DNA of 64,000 bases, taken from assembly GCF_001570585.1 (NCBI RefSeq), contig NZ_BBXF01000007.1, positions 1 through 64,000 on the forward strand. The letters are read 5' to 3'. Positions 37,264-47,600 of the stretch are shown here, one piece after another (within the stretch, counting starts at the first letter, position 1; each line of letters starts with the position of its first letter). This stretch comes from Herbidospora daliensis (GTDB lineage Bacteria; Actinomycetota; Actinomycetes; Streptosporangiales; Streptosporangiaceae). The notes under the pieces are model-generated. The model was not told where the DNA came from. It worked only from the letters and a program-made list of their open reading frames with translations, and made no database searches. Position numbers and translations under genes: made by a program.

Positions 37264-39522
37264 TCAGTTGACGTCGGCGACGCCGGTGATCCGGTGGAGT
37301 ACGAAGCGGTGGATGGCCGCCCTCGTCTCGTCGTACGCCGTCAGGTAGCCACCCTCTATTCTCGCGGGTTCGAGGATCCGGCTCGTGGCCTGACCTTGTG
37401 AGTCTAGGTAACCGATCCAAACCCGGGAGCCCTGCTTGATGGCCTCCTGGAGCGCCGAGATCGTCGCCGTCGCCGGGGTTCGGGGCACCGCCCCGCCCGG
37501 CTCGCCCACCGGGTCGGGCCGGGACAACAACGCGCGGTCGCCGGCCCGCAGCGCCCGGATCGCCGCCGTGACCACCTCGGCCTCGGGCGCGGCCAGCCCG
37601 TTGACCTGCCTGACCGGCTGCGCCTCGGTCCGCCGGGCGTCGGCCCGGGTGATCAGCACGTCGCCTTCGAGCGACTCGGCCACCGGGGCGTAGCCCATCG
37701 CGCGCAGCGAGTCGAGCATGGTCGCCCGCGACGCCTTCGACACCAGCACGGTCGGGGCCAGCCGCCGCATCCGCAGCACCCCGGCCCGCCGGTCGGCCAG
37801 CAGTTCGTCGAGCACCGCCGGGTCGTCGCAGCGCAGATAGGACGACGCCGACCCGACCCGCAGCCGGCCGTGGCGCCGGGCGACGTCGGTCACCAGGTAG
37901 GACAGCGGCTGCGGCACCGGCGTGGTCGAGTGGCGGGCCAGCGTCGCCAGCACCTCTTCGGCGCTCTGCCCGGCGTCGAGCACCCGCCTGATCGAACCCT
38001 CGGCGAACCGGTAGACGGTCGCGCCGCCCTTCGACTCGACGTCGGCCGCCAGCCCCAGCCACCGGTCGAGCTCCCCGGTCAGCGGGCCGGGGGCGACGGC
38101 GGTCAGGTCGGCCTGCAGCACCACGTGGTCGACCGGCTCGGGCAGCAGCGGGGCCAGCAGGTCGGCCGCCTTGACGCCGGTGAGCACCGCCCGGCCGTGG
38201 GGCGACATCACCCCGAGCCCGGTCAGGCCCATGACCTCGGCCTCGCGCAGCACGAACTCGGTCAGCCGCGCCAGATGGGCGCCCCTGCGGCGGGGGCGCT
38301 CCCAGGTCAGCCGGGCCAGCACCGACTCCTGCGACGGCGCGAGCTCGGTCGCCGCGACGACCGTCAGGACCCGGCGGCGGATCTCGGCGGCGGCCCCCCG
38401 GCGCAGGTCGGGATGGAGCACGTTGAGCAGCCGGTCGCGGTCGTCGCGGCTCCCGGCCAGGCCCGGCACCCGGTCGAGCGACAACCAGGCCCGCGCGACG
38501 GCCTCCCAGCGGTCTTCGGTCTGGCGGGCCCGCCACAGGTCGTAGGAGAGGGTCGGCAACCACTCGGCGTCGGCCGGGCCGCCGGCCGCGATCAGCCCGG
38601 CCGCGTGGGCGACCTCGATGATCAGAGCGGCCGTCCATTCGGGCACGTCGAGCTGCTGGGCCGCGCGCCGCAGGTCGCGGATCGCCAGGCCGCCCGTGCG
38701 CAGCACCCCCGGCGGGTCGACGCTCCAGAGCTCGCAGAGCTCCTCGACCGACCGCACGAAGCTGAACGCCTGACCGGCGGCGGTGCGCGAGGCGAGGTCG
38801 GCGCGGCGGGTGACGCCCTCGAGCGGCGGCGGGACCGGCGACAGGTCGCGGTGCAAGCGGTCGTCGCGCAGCACCAGCCCGACCTCGCGCGGCAGCGTCA
38901 CGGTCTCGTCGCCGATCGCGCCCAGCAGGCCCCGGGCCAGCAGCTGCTCGATGGGCGACTGGGCGGTCTCGACCGACACCTCACGCCGCGCGTTGGGCAC
39001 CCGCCCCGACGGCGGCCCCCAGGCCAGCTCGTCGAGCGCCGCTCTGGCCTGCGGTCCGACCTGCGCGATCAGTTTCCTGACGGCACGGGGATCGGCCAGC
39101 GTGATCGCGCGCTCGTCGTGGCGGAAGACCCGGTCGGCCGGCTGGCCGAGCCCGGCGGGCGGGTCGAGAGCGTCCTGGACGCCGGGGGCGAGCCTGCGCT
39201 CGTCGTCGACCAGGGCCATCTCGGTCAGCGTGGCCAGCGCCCGGCCGATCGCCTCGTCGGTGCCGGGGGCGTCGCAGGTGGCCCGGCGGATCGCCGGTGA
39301 AAGCTGGTCGGGCGGGAAGACGACGAGGGTCTCGGCCACCGCGAGGGTGAAGCCGTCGAGCCGGTCGAGGGCCCGGCCGACGGCCGACGGGGTGCCCGCT
39401 CGGGCCGCCAAACCCGGCACATTCGCCGGAACCGGGGTGATCAGCTCAGGTCGGGACATGGCGAGGACGCGCAGTTGCTCGTCGCTCCGGCTGCGCAGCC
39501 ACTCGGTGAACCCCTCGCTCAT
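37264..39522 (-). CDS. XPB/Ssl2 N-terminal-domain and WYL-like protein
   Basis: A 752-aa protein regularly found next to bacterial XPB. The N-terminal part begins MSEGFTEWLRSRSDEQLRVL and is a helical bundle of winged-helix-like repeats (FTLAVAETLVVFPPDQLSPA). The middle part has VLQADLTAVAPGPLTGELDR, the XPB/Ssl2 helical-bundle signature. The last about 70 residues (ISALQEAIKQGSRVWIGYLD to AIHRFVLHRITGV) look like a WYL ligand-sensing domain. It lacks Walker motifs, so it is a partner or regulator rather than a helicase. ATG at 39522 is the best homology-based start; other in-frame ATGs stand at 39531 and 39546. Confidence 0.85.
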   Translation of the reverse strand: MSEGFTEWLRSRSDEQLRVLAMSRPELITPVPANVPGLAARAGTPSAVGRALDRLDGFTLAVAETLVVFPPDQLSPAIRRATCDAPGTDEAIGRALATLTEMALVDDERRLAPGVQDALDPPAGLGQPADRVFRHDERAITLADPRAVRKLIAQVGPQARAALDELAWGPPSGRVPNARREVSVETAQSPIEQLLARGLLGAIGDETVTLPREVGLVLRDDRLHRDLSPVPPPLEGVTRRADLASRTAAGQAFSFVRSVEELCELWSVDPPGVLRTGGLAIRDLRRAAQQLDVPEWTAALIIEVAHAAGLIAAGGPADAEWLPTLSYDLWRARQTEDRWEAVARAWLSLDRVPGLAGSRDDRDRLLNVLHPDLRRGAAAEIRRRVLTVVAATELAPSQESVLARLTWERPRRRGAHLARLTEFVLREAEVMGLTGLGVMSPHGRAVLTGVKAADLLAPLLPEPVDHVVLQADLTAVAPGPLTGELDRWLGLAADVESKGGATVYRFAEGSIRRVLDAGQSAEEVLATLARHSTTPVPQPLSYLVTDVARRHGRLRVGSASSYLRCDDPAVLDELLADRRAGVLRMRRLAPTVLVSKASRATMLDSLRAMGYAPVAESLEGDVLITRADARRTEAQPVRQVNGLAAPEAEVVTAAIRALRAGDRALLSRPDPVGEPGGAVPRTPATATISALQEAIKQGSRVWIGYLDSQGQATSRILEPARIEGGYLTAYDETRAAIHRFVLHRITGVADVN

Positions 39523-39575
39523 CCTTTCCATCGTAGGAGCTCGCATGGACTGCGACGCTGGGGCACTATGACGGA

Positions 39576-40496
39576 GTGATCGAGCGAGCCGACCAGCTCG
39601 TGCTGGAATTCGTGAGCCGGGTGGCCGACGCCGCCCACGGCCGGATGCGCCCCGAGGAACGCCTCGATTACGTCCGGCGGGTCCGCGAACGGGTCGACCA
39701 GGAGCGCAAAGGCGACGAGAACCCCAAATCGGTCGCCCGCCTCCTGGCCCGTTTCGGCACCCCAGAGGACATGGTCGACCGCGAGGTCCGCCGCTTACGC
39801 GGCGACCTCCCCCCGGAACCCCCGGCCCAGCAGACCCGCCCGATGAGCGCCCTCCGCCGCACCTTCCCCCCGAACCCCGACTTCCGCCGCGGACGGCCCG
39901 GCCCAGCCGGCGGCCCGCAATCGGGTTCGTCGCGTTCGGGCGGATCCGGAGCGAGCCTGTCGGGTTCGAGTCAGCCCGGTTCGGGTCGCTCTGAGCGGAA
40001 CGAGTTGCCGCAGCCGATTGTGATCAGTCCCACTCGGCGGGTCTGGAGGGCCGGGGCGCCCGGGGGGCGGTTGGTGCCGCGGTGGAAGCGGCGGCCGACG
40101 CCCGACGCCTGGTCGATCCTGCACGGGCATCGGCGGGAGGTCGTGGCGCTGGCGTTGCTGGCGCTGGCCGCGTTGCTGGTGCCGATCAGGTTCCCGACCG
40201 TGGCGATCTTCCCGGTGCCGGGGATCGTGTGGGCCGTCGGGGCGGTCGTGACGTTGTCGTGTCAGGGGTGGAACATGCCCGACCGGCTGGCCGGGCTGGG
40301 GGCGCCCGTGCTGGCGTGGGTCTTCGGGGGCGGGATCCTCGCGCTGACCGGGCCCGAGCGGACCTCCGTCGAAGGGTTGCTAACGCGCTTCAACGAGGTC
40401 GCCGGCATCGCGTTCATCATCGGCACCGCCGTGGGGCTGACGTGGTTGCTCTACCGGCTCTTCGACCCACCCGTCTCCACACACGCCCGGCGGTAG
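39576..40496 (+). CDS. Membrane protein with helical cytosolic N-terminus
   Basis: A 306-aa protein. Residues 1-75 are a helical, charged domain with RMRPEERLDYVRRVRERVDQ and ENPKSVARLLARFGTPEDMV, resembling HAAS-type signalling domains. A Pro/Ser/Gly-rich linker (80-165) follows. The C-terminal third has about four transmembrane helices (VVALALLALAALLVPIRF; FPVPGIVWAVGAVVTLSC; APVLAWVFGGGILALTG; GIAFIIGTAVGLTWLLYRLF). The GTG at 39576 has a weak GGAG nearby. Its last 117 bases overlap the convergent tetR gene. Function is unknown. Confidence 0.72.
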   Translation: MIERADQLVLEFVSRVADAAHGRMRPEERLDYVRRVRERVDQERKGDENPKSVARLLARFGTPEDMVDREVRRLRGDLPPEPPAQQTRPMSALRRTFPPNPDFRRGRPGPAGGPQSGSSRSGGSGASLSGSSQPGSGRSERNELPQPIVISPTRRVWRAGAPGGRLVPRWKRRPTPDAWSILHGHRREVVALALLALAALLVPIRFPTVAIFPVPGIVWAVGAVVTLSCQGWNMPDRLAGLGAPVLAWVFGGGILALTGPERTSVEGLLTRFNEVAGIAFIIGTAVGLTWLLYRLFDPPVSTHARR

Positions 40497-41057
40497 CAGG
40501 CCGAGCGCCAGCCTGATCCAGGCCGACACGAAACGTTCGGTGGCGACCCGGCCGGGCGCCTCCCCGGTCGTGTACTCGATCAGCCGGAAGTTGATGATCG
40601 AGCCGCCCAGCACCGAGCCGACCCCGGCCCAGTCGACCTGGGCGTCGAGGTATTCGGGCTGGCAGGCGAACCATTCGGTGAGCGCGTCGAACATGGGCTG
40701 GAGCAGGCCCTCGGTGACCACGGCGACCAGGTCGGGGAACTGCGACAGGTCGCGGAAGAAGATCTGGGCGAGCCGGCGCTCCTCGTCCATCTTGCCGAGG
40801 CCCGCGTGGCACATCGCGGCCAGCCGGACCTCGATCGGCTCGGTCTGGGCGACGTCGAGCGTGATCTCGTTGCGGGCCGCGCGGTCGGCGACGGCGGCCG
40901 CGAGGACCTCGTACTTGGACTTGAAGTGCCGGTAGAGCCCGCCGGCGCCGGGGGACAGGCCGGCGGCGGCCTCTATCTCGGCCACCGAGGTCGCGTTGTA
41001 GCCGCGCTCGGCGAACAGCCGTAGCGCTTCCTCGATGATGCGACCCCGTGTGCTCAT
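40380..41057 (-). CDS. TetR-family transcriptional regulator
   Basis: A 225-aa repressor-type protein. The N-terminal helix-turn-helix (about 3-50) reads RGRIIEEALRLFAERGYNAT, SVAEIEAAAGLSPGAGGLYR and HFKSKYEVLAAAV. The rest is the variable ligand and dimer domain. GGGAGG 6 nt before the ATG at 41055-41057 fixes the start; the longer frame upstream is noncoding. The C-terminal tail of about 35 residues is hydrophilic and unusual (EEPVEQPRQPHGGADDERDA), produced because the gene reads into the convergent membrane-protein gene. Confidence 0.87.
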   Translation of the reverse strand: MSTRGRIIEEALRLFAERGYNATSVAEIEAAAGLSPGAGGLYRHFKSKYEVLAAAVADRAARNEITLDVAQTEPIEVRLAAMCHAGLGKMDEERRLAQIFFRDLSQFPDLVAVVTEGLLQPMFDALTEWFACQPEYLDAQVDWAGVGSVLGGSIINFRLIEYTTGEAPGRVATERFVSAWIRLALGLLPPGVCGDGWVEEPVEQPRQPHGGADDERDAGDLVEAR

Positions 41058-41148
41058 CTGTACCTCCCGCGAGGGACAGCGTAGACCGCCCAGCTTTAAA
41101 AGGAAGATCCACTTCGCGGCGGATCGCGCACTTTGGCATCCTTGATCC

Positions 41149-41772
41149 GTGCACAGCATGGGGATCAACGTCGGTTTCGACCTCGACCTGACGCTCGCCG
41201 ACACACGCGCGGCCATCGCCGCCGTCTACGAGGCGATGCTGCCGTCGCTCCAGACCCCCATCGACGTCGCCGTCGCGGTGTCGCGGATCGGCCGGCCGCT
41301 GGAGGTCGAGCTGGCCGAATGGTTGCCGGCCGACGAGATCCCGGCCGCGGTGACGCTCTACCGCTCCCTCTACCCGGGCATCGCGCTGCCCGCCACCGTC
41401 GCCATGCCGGGCGCCCACGAGGCGCTGGCGGCCATCCGCGCCGCCGGGGGCCGCATCATCGTGGTCACCGGGAAAAACCCGCTCGACGCCCGGCGCACGG
41501 TCGACGCGCTCGGCCTCGACGTCGACGAGATCGCCGGATCGGTCTTCGGCGCCGACAAGGGCGCCGCCATCGCCGCCTTCGGGGCGGCGGTCTACGTGGG
41601 CGACCACGTGGCCGACGTCGAGGCGGCCCGCGCGGGCGGGGCGATCAGCGTGGCCGTGGCGACGGGCGGCTGCACCGCCGCGCAACTGGCCGAGCAGGGC
41701 GCCGACGTGGTCATGGCCGACCTCACCGAGTTCGTGTCCTGGTACACCACCCGGACGTCGATTCCCGCGTAA
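41149..41772 (+). CDS. HAD-family hydrolase (Gph-like)
   Basis: A 207-aa haloacid-dehalogenase phosphatase. Motif I GFDLDLTLADT holds the nucleophile Asp and the general acid two residues on. Motif II is IVVTGKNPLDA, motif III the lysine in GADKGAAI, and motif IV YVGDHVADVEAA. A helical C1-type cap (about 25-85) sits between motifs I and II, as in phosphoglycolate phosphatases. The substrate is unknown. Start is GTG 41149 or ATG 41158; neither has a strong ribosome site, so a leaderless mRNA is possible. Confidence 0.87.
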   Translation: MHSMGINVGFDLDLTLADTRAAIAAVYEAMLPSLQTPIDVAVAVSRIGRPLEVELAEWLPADEIPAAVTLYRSLYPGIALPATVAMPGAHEALAAIRAAGGRIIVVTGKNPLDARRTVDALGLDVDEIAGSVFGADKGAAIAAFGAAVYVGDHVADVEAARAGGAISVAVATGGCTAAQLAEQGADVVMADLTEFVSWYTTRTSIPA

Positions 41773-41862
41773 TTTGACGGCCTTTCGGCGGTCACCTGGT
41801 AGCCCTAGTGGGCATAACCTACATCCATTCCCTTCCACGACAGTTTGAACGAGGTCACTCCT

Positions 41863-42264
41863 GTGCCCAGCGGCAAGGTCAAGTGGTACGACGAAACCAA
41901 GGGTTTCGGTTTCCTCACCCGCGACGACGGCGGTGAGGTCTTCGTGCATTCATCCGCGCTGCCCAAAGGCGTGGAAGCCCTCAAGCCCGGCCAGAAAGTC
42001 GAGTTCGGGGTCGCCGAGGGGCGGCGCGGCCAGCAGGCGCTGTCGGTCAGGGTGCTGGAGCAGCCCCCGACCCTGGCGAAGGCGCCGCGTCCGAAGGGGA
42101 AGCGCAAAAAGCCCGACGAAATGGTCGTCATCGTCGAAGACCTGATCAAACTGCTCGACGAACTGTCGACCTCGTCCTACCAGAAGGGCAAACTCCCCGA
42201 ACCCGTCCACGCGAAGAAGGTCGCGACCGTGATTCGCGCAATTGCGGACGACATTGACGCCTAA
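41863..42264 (+). CDS. Cold-shock-domain protein with C-terminal extension
   Basis: A 133-aa protein. Residues 1-65 are a cold-shock domain starting with GTG (MPSGKVKWYDETKGFGFLTR, RNP1 KGFGFL) and then GGEVFVHSSALPKG (RNP2). Residues 66-90 are a basic Pro/Lys-rich linker (KAPRPKGKRKKPDE). The last 45 residues form a helical domain (VIVEDLIKLLDELSTSSYQK; AKKVATVIRAIADDID) of unknown role. It is about twice the length of classical Csp proteins, an architecture common in actinobacteria. The stop overlaps the convergent MFS stop by 4 nt. Confidence 0.9.
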   Translation: MPSGKVKWYDETKGFGFLTRDDGGEVFVHSSALPKGVEALKPGQKVEFGVAEGRRGQQALSVRVLEQPPTLAKAPRPKGKRKKPDEMVVIVEDLIKLLDELSTSSYQKGKLPEPVHAKKVATVIRAIADDIDA

Positions 42265-43700
42265 AAAGGATTGGTCAAAGGTTTCGTGTCCCCCGCCGCG
42301 GCCGGTGGCTGAGCCACCGGCCGCAACGGCACGGTGACGGCGGTCGACGTCGAGGCCACCTTGCGCCTGCGCCGCATGACCAGCAACCAGCCCAGCGAGA
42401 GCACCAGCACCGCCGCCATCACCGACAACCCCGCGGTGCCCTGCGCGAACAGCGACAACATCAGGCCGATCAGGCCGCCGAACACCCAGGCGATCTGGAG
42501 CAGCGCCTCGACCACCCCGAAGGTCGACGACCTGACCTCCTCGCCGATCTCCCGCTGCACGATCGCGTCGAGCGCCAGCTTGCCCAGCCCCTGCGCGAAC
42601 GCGCCGATGAGGGCGACCGCGACGGCCGTCCACAGACTGAAGAAGAAGGCCGTCACGAGCGTGGTGAGCGTGGTCAGCGCCAGCGTCGACAACACGATCA
42701 GCTGCGGCGGGTAGGACTTCACCCACGACGCCACGGCCGCGCCGAACAGGCCGCCGCCCCCGGCGGCCGCCGCGAGCAGGCCGAGCGTGATCTCGGGGGC
42801 CAGGCCCGGCAGGTGCTTGTCCTGGACGAGGAACAGCAGGAAGAACACCAGGAACCCGGCCTGGATGCGGATCGCCGCGTTGGCCCGCATCGACTCGGCC
42901 ACGATCGGCCCGACGTTCAGCAGCGCCCGCACGCCCGGCGGCTTCGCGGCCTCCTCCTCGTCGGGGGAGTCGACGTGGCGGGGCAGCCGTACCGCCACCA
43001 CCCCGGCCGTCAGGAACAGCACCATCGCGATCCGGAGCACCCACTCGGCGCCCAGCCAGGCCACCAGGCCCGCCCCGAGCCCGGCCGCGCCGCCCGCCGC
43101 GACCAGCGCGAACAGGGCCACCCGGGCGTTGGCGGTGACCAGCCCTATGTCGGCCGGCAACACGCTCGGCATGATCGCCGCCCGGGACACGTTGTAGGCC
43201 TTCGACAACACCAGCACCGCCAGGGCGGCCGGGAAGAGCGAGAGCGTGTCGCCGTAGACGACGCTGGAGGCCATGCCCCAGCAGAGCAGGCCGCGGGCGA
43301 ACAGGGTGCCCGCGATGACGTAGCGGCGGCCCGACCGGAAGCGGTCGAGCACCGGGCCCACGAAAGGGGCGACGACGGTGAACGGCACCATCGTGACCAG
43401 CAGATAGAGGGCGACCTGGCCGCGCGCCTGCCCGACGGGCATGCCGAAGAACAGCGCCCCCGCCAGCGCGACCGTGATGAACGCGTCGCCCGCGCTGTGG
43501 ACGGCGGTGACCTCGATGAGACGGCCGAGGCCGGTCCGGTCGGCGCCCTTGGAATGGGTCAGCCGCCGGCTGGCCCGCCCGACGCTGCCCGCGGCCCGTC
43601 CGACGCTGCCCGCCCCGCGGCCGATCGAGCGGCCGGTCCGGGCGCTCGCGGACATGATCGCGCGGCCCGCGTCACGGACCTTGCCCCAGGCACCCGCCAC
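42261..43700 (-). CDS. MFS transporter with Ser/Gly/Arg-rich N-terminus
   Basis: A 479-aa protein with about 12 transmembrane segments. Residues 1-60 form a basic cytosolic tail with a twice-repeated GSVGRA element. Motif A-like residues are in FVGPVLDRFRSGRRYVIAGT. The central loop (about 245-270) carries RLPRHVDSPDEEEAAKPPGV. A second tail after about 445 is Pro/Ala-rich. Cargo is unknown; a drug or lipid efflux role is possible. Its neighbourhood with the cold-shock and DUF3027 genes looks like a conserved actinobacterial block. Confidence 0.87.
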   Translation of the reverse strand: MAGAWGKVRDAGRAIMSASARTGRSIGRGAGSVGRAAGSVGRASRRLTHSKGADRTGLGRLIEVTAVHSAGDAFITVALAGALFFGMPVGQARGQVALYLLVTMVPFTVVAPFVGPVLDRFRSGRRYVIAGTLFARGLLCWGMASSVVYGDTLSLFPAALAVLVLSKAYNVSRAAIMPSVLPADIGLVTANARVALFALVAAGGAAGLGAGLVAWLGAEWVLRIAMVLFLTAGVVAVRLPRHVDSPDEEEAAKPPGVRALLNVGPIVAESMRANAAIRIQAGFLVFFLLFLVQDKHLPGLAPEITLGLLAAAAGGGGLFGAAVASWVKSYPPQLIVLSTLALTTLTTLVTAFFFSLWTAVAVALIGAFAQGLGKLALDAIVQREIGEEVRSSTFGVVEALLQIAWVFGGLIGLMLSLFAQGTAGLSVMAAVLVLSLGWLLVMRRRRKVASTSTAVTVPLRPVAQPPAAAGDTKPLTNPF

Positions 43701-43806
43701 CCCATCCGCTCCTCTCGTGTCGAATTTCCAGTCTTACCGACGTACTCGGGTGCTGTCCGCTCCCGAGGAGGGTGAAAATCGCTCCTCAGGTAGGTGAAAA
43801 TGGAGT

Positions 43807-44574
43807 GTGAGCCGTACCCGCGTGAGAACCCCCGCCGCCGACCAGGCCTGCGCCGCCGCCGTCGAGATGGCTCGTTCGGCGGCCGAGGAGATCGCCAGGC
43901 CCGGCGAGGTCGGCGAACACCTGGGTTTCGACGCGGAGGGCGACCGGGTGGTCACCCACTATTTCGCCTGCCTCGATCGAGCATACGAGGGCTGGCGCTG
44001 GGCGATCACAGTGGCCCGTGCTTCGCGTGCCAAGGCCGTCACCGTCAGTGAGACCGTGCTGCTGCCCGGCAAGGGCGCCCTGCTGGCGCCGACCTGGGTG
44101 CCGTGGAGCCGCCGTCTGCGCCCCGGCGACCTGGGCCCCGGCGACCTGCTGCCGGCCGAGGCCGACGACGACCGGCTCGCGCCCGGCTTCACCGCCGAGG
44201 CCGAGGCCGACGACGAGACCGACCACCAGATGCTCTTCGAATACGGCCTGGGGCGGGCCCGGGTGTTGTCGGCCATCGGCCGCGACCTGGCCGTCAACCG
44301 CTGGCACAGCGGCGAATCGGGCCCCGATTCCCCGCTCGCCACGGCGGCCCCCGCCCAGTGCTCCACCTGCGGTTTCTACTGGCCCCTCGCCGGCGCGCTG
44401 CGCCTGGGCTTCGGGGTGTGCGCCAACGAGTTCGCCCCCGACGACGGTAAGGTCGTCGCCGCCGATCATGGTTGCGGCGCCCACTCCGAGGCGGCTCCGG
44501 CGCCGTCGGCGGCCGTCGAGGCTCCGCAGCCGATCCTCGACGACCTGGGTTACGACCCCATGCCGGAAGGCTGA
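43807..44574 (+). CDS. DUF3027 family protein
   Basis: A 255-aa protein matching the actinobacterial DUF3027 family. The N-terminal part has VGEHLGFDAEGDRVVTHYFA and the central GWRWAITVARASRAKAVTVS and WVPWSRRLRPGDLGPGDLLP stretches. Cysteines in AQCSTCGFYWPL, GVCANEF and HGCGAHS could bind a metal. The function of the family is unknown. The GTG at 43807 opens the frame. It is 26 nt before the sacsin-like ATPase gene and likely co-transcribed with it. Confidence 0.88.
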   Translation: MSRTRVRTPAADQACAAAVEMARSAAEEIARPGEVGEHLGFDAEGDRVVTHYFACLDRAYEGWRWAITVARASRAKAVTVSETVLLPGKGALLAPTWVPWSRRLRPGDLGPGDLLPAEADDDRLAPGFTAEAEADDETDHQMLFEYGLGRARVLSAIGRDLAVNRWHSGESGPDSPLATAAPAQCSTCGFYWPLAGALRLGFGVCANEFAPDDGKVVAADHGCGAHSEAAPAPSAAVEAPQPILDDLGYDPMPEG

Positions 44575-44600
44575 CCTCCCTTAACTCCCGGAAGCGTGTG

Positions 44601-47600
44601 ATGAACGACTTCTTCGGCACCACCCGCATGCGTGAAAACGTCCTCGCCGCCTGGACGGCCTCGCCCGCCCGGTTCCGCGAGGACGCCAATGCCGAGGAGG
44701 ACTTCGCCCTCGGCGGTTACCGCGACCGCCTGATCGTCGAACTGGCCCAGAACGCCGCCGACGCCGCGTTGCGCGCCGGGGTGCCCGGCCGGTTGCGGCT
44801 GACCCTGCGCGAGGGCGTGCTCGAGGCCGCCAACACCGGCGGGCCGCTCGACGCCGCCGGGGTCGAGGGCCTGTCGACGCTCCGGGTCTCCGGCAAGCGC
44901 GACGAGGCCGGTGCGGCCGGGCGTTTCGGCGTCGGCTTCGCGGCCGTCGTGTCGGTCAGCGACGAGCCCGCCGTCGCCTCGCGGGCGACCGGCGGGGTGC
45001 GCTGGTCGCGTTCCCTGACGACCGAGCTGGTCGCGGCGGTCCCCGAGCTGGAGCGCGAACTGGCCGGGCGCGAGGGCCACGTGCCACTGCTGCGGTTGCC
45101 GTTCCCGGCCGAGCTGACGGTGCCCGAGGGCTTCGACTCGGTCGTCCGGCTGCCGCTGCGCAACGCCGCGGCCGAAGACGCCGTCCGGCGCATGCTCGAG
45201 GAGACCAGCCCGGCGCTGCCGCTGGTCATGCCCGCCCTGTCGGCGATCGACATCGAGGTCGACGGCGTCTGGCGCAGCGTCACCGCCGCCGGGTGGCACG
45301 TCGTCGAGGCGTCGGGCGAGTTCACGCCCGAGCAGGTGGGCGACCTGTTCGCCGACCGGCCGACCGAGGAGCGGGCGCGTCCGTTCTGGCAGGTGCGGTG
45401 GGCGGTGCCGATCGCCGGGGCGGTGGCCCACGGTCAGGCGCGGGCGTGGGGCGACCAGGCCCGGCGCGACGGCGAGGCGCTGCCGCTGCCGAAAGACGTG
45501 CCGTCGTCGGTCCATGCGCCGACGCCCTCCGACGAGCCGCTCGACCTGCCCGCCCTGCTGATCGCCACGTTCCCGCTGGCCACCGACCGGCGTCACGTCG
45601 CGACGGGGCCGCTGACCGACTTCCTGGTACGCCGCTCGGCCGAGGTCTACTGCGACCTCCTGCGGTCGCTGCCGCGTACGCCCCGGCTGCTCGACCTGGT
45701 GCCGCAGGTGCTGGCGAAGGGCGAGCTCGACGCGGCGATCCGGGGCGAGATCCTCGCCCTGCTGCCCGACCTGCCGCTGCTGCCCGCGATCTCGGCCCCC
45801 GAGGAGCCCGCCGAACGCTACGCCGAGGTCGTCAACGCCCGGCGCGCGGCCGACGGGCTGGCGCCGCTCTCCTTCGCCGACGACGAGGAACTGGTCATCG
45901 CCGGGCGCGACGCCCGGGTGGTGGCCGGGCCCGGCGAGTTCCTGACGATGATCGCCGACATGGTGCCCGGCCTGCTCCCGGCCGGGTGGCCGGTGCGCCA
46001 CCACGCGCTGCCGGGCCTGGCCATCCGCCGGGTCGAGCTGGCCGACGTGATCGACATGCTCACCGGCGACGCGGTGAAAGACCGCGACCCGGCCTGGTGG
46101 CGGGCGCTCTACCAGGTGCTCCCGGCCGACGACCTCGAAGCGGTCGGGGCCGTGGCGGTGCCGCTGGCCGACGGCCGGCTGGTCCGGGGCGCGCGCGGCA
46201 CGCTGATCCTGACCGACGGCGAGAAGGCGCTCGACGCGGCGCTGCTCGCCCCGCTGGGCCTGCGGATCGTCCACCACGACGCCGCCCACCCGCTGCTGCT
46301 GCGGCTGGGGGCGGCCGAGGCGACGCCGCGGACCGTCCTCGACGACCCGCTCACCCACGCCGCCGTCACCGAGTCGGCCGGGTCGGCCGACCCCGAGCCG
46401 GTCGCCCAGGCCGTGCTGGCCCTGGTCGACGCCGCCGGGCTGACCGCCGGTGAGGCGCCCTGGCTGGCCGCGCTGGCCCTGCGCGGGGCCGACGGCGAGG
46501 TCTACGCCGCCGGCGACCTGCTGCTCGAAGGCGGCGACCTGGCCAAGCTGATCGACCAGGAGGCCCCCTTCGCGGCGCCCGACCTGGTCGAGAAGTTCGG
46601 CTCGCGGGTGCTGGCCGCCGCGGGCGTGCTCGACGGGTTCGCCGTGGTCAACGACGCCGACGTGGTGCTCGACCCCGACGACTGCGACCACGACCTCGAC
46701 CGCGAAGACGAGTGGCTCGACGCGATCCTCGACCTGCTGCCCGAGCTCGACGTGCCGCCCGTGGCGCGCGAGTTCACCGCGATCCGCGACCTCGAATACG
46801 TCGCCGACTGGGCCGCCGCGCTGCCGCTGCTGGCCCGGCCGCCGCTGCGCGCCGCCCTGCAGCCCATGCGGGTCTTCGCCGGCGGCGAGGTCCACGAGGT
46901 GCCCTCCTACACCGGCTGGTGGCTGGCGCACCACCCGGTGATCGACGGGAAGCCGCCGACCTCCCTGCGGTTGCCGTCGGCCGACCCCCTGCTCTTCGGC
47001 CTGTACGCCGACGCGCCCCCCGTCGCCGACGAGTCGGCCCTCACGATGATCGGGGTGCGGTCGACCCTGGCCGACCTGCTCGCCTCCCACGGCGGCCCCG
47101 AGGAGCTCCTCGACCTGATGGCCGACGCCGCGCGGCCCGTCGACCGGGCCCAGCTGCGGGCCCTGTGGAAGGCGCTGGCCGAGGTCGGCCCCGAACGGGT
47201 GAGCCCCCCGGCGGCGATCAGGGCGGTGCAGAACGGCGAGATCGTGGTCGCCGACGTCGACGGCGAGCTCGAACCGGTCGTCGTCGAGGCGCCCGACCTG
47301 CTCGCCCTGGTGGCCGACCGGCCGCTGGTGCTGGTCGGGTTCGACCAGGCCGAGGCGCTGTCGGAGGTGCTCGACCTGCCGCTCGTCGGCGAGGTCGTCA
47401 CGGGCGACGTCACCTCGTCGGGTGAGGAGACCCCGGTTCCCCCGCAGGTGCGCAGGCTGCTGCCGGGGGCGCCCGGGTCGTACATGAAGCATGAGGAGCT
47501 GCTCGTCGACGGCAGGCCGGTGCCGTGGCGGTTCTTCGAGGGCCGGGTGCACGCGTCCGGCGTCGAGGGGCTGGCGCGGGGGCTGGCGTGGGCGGCGGGG

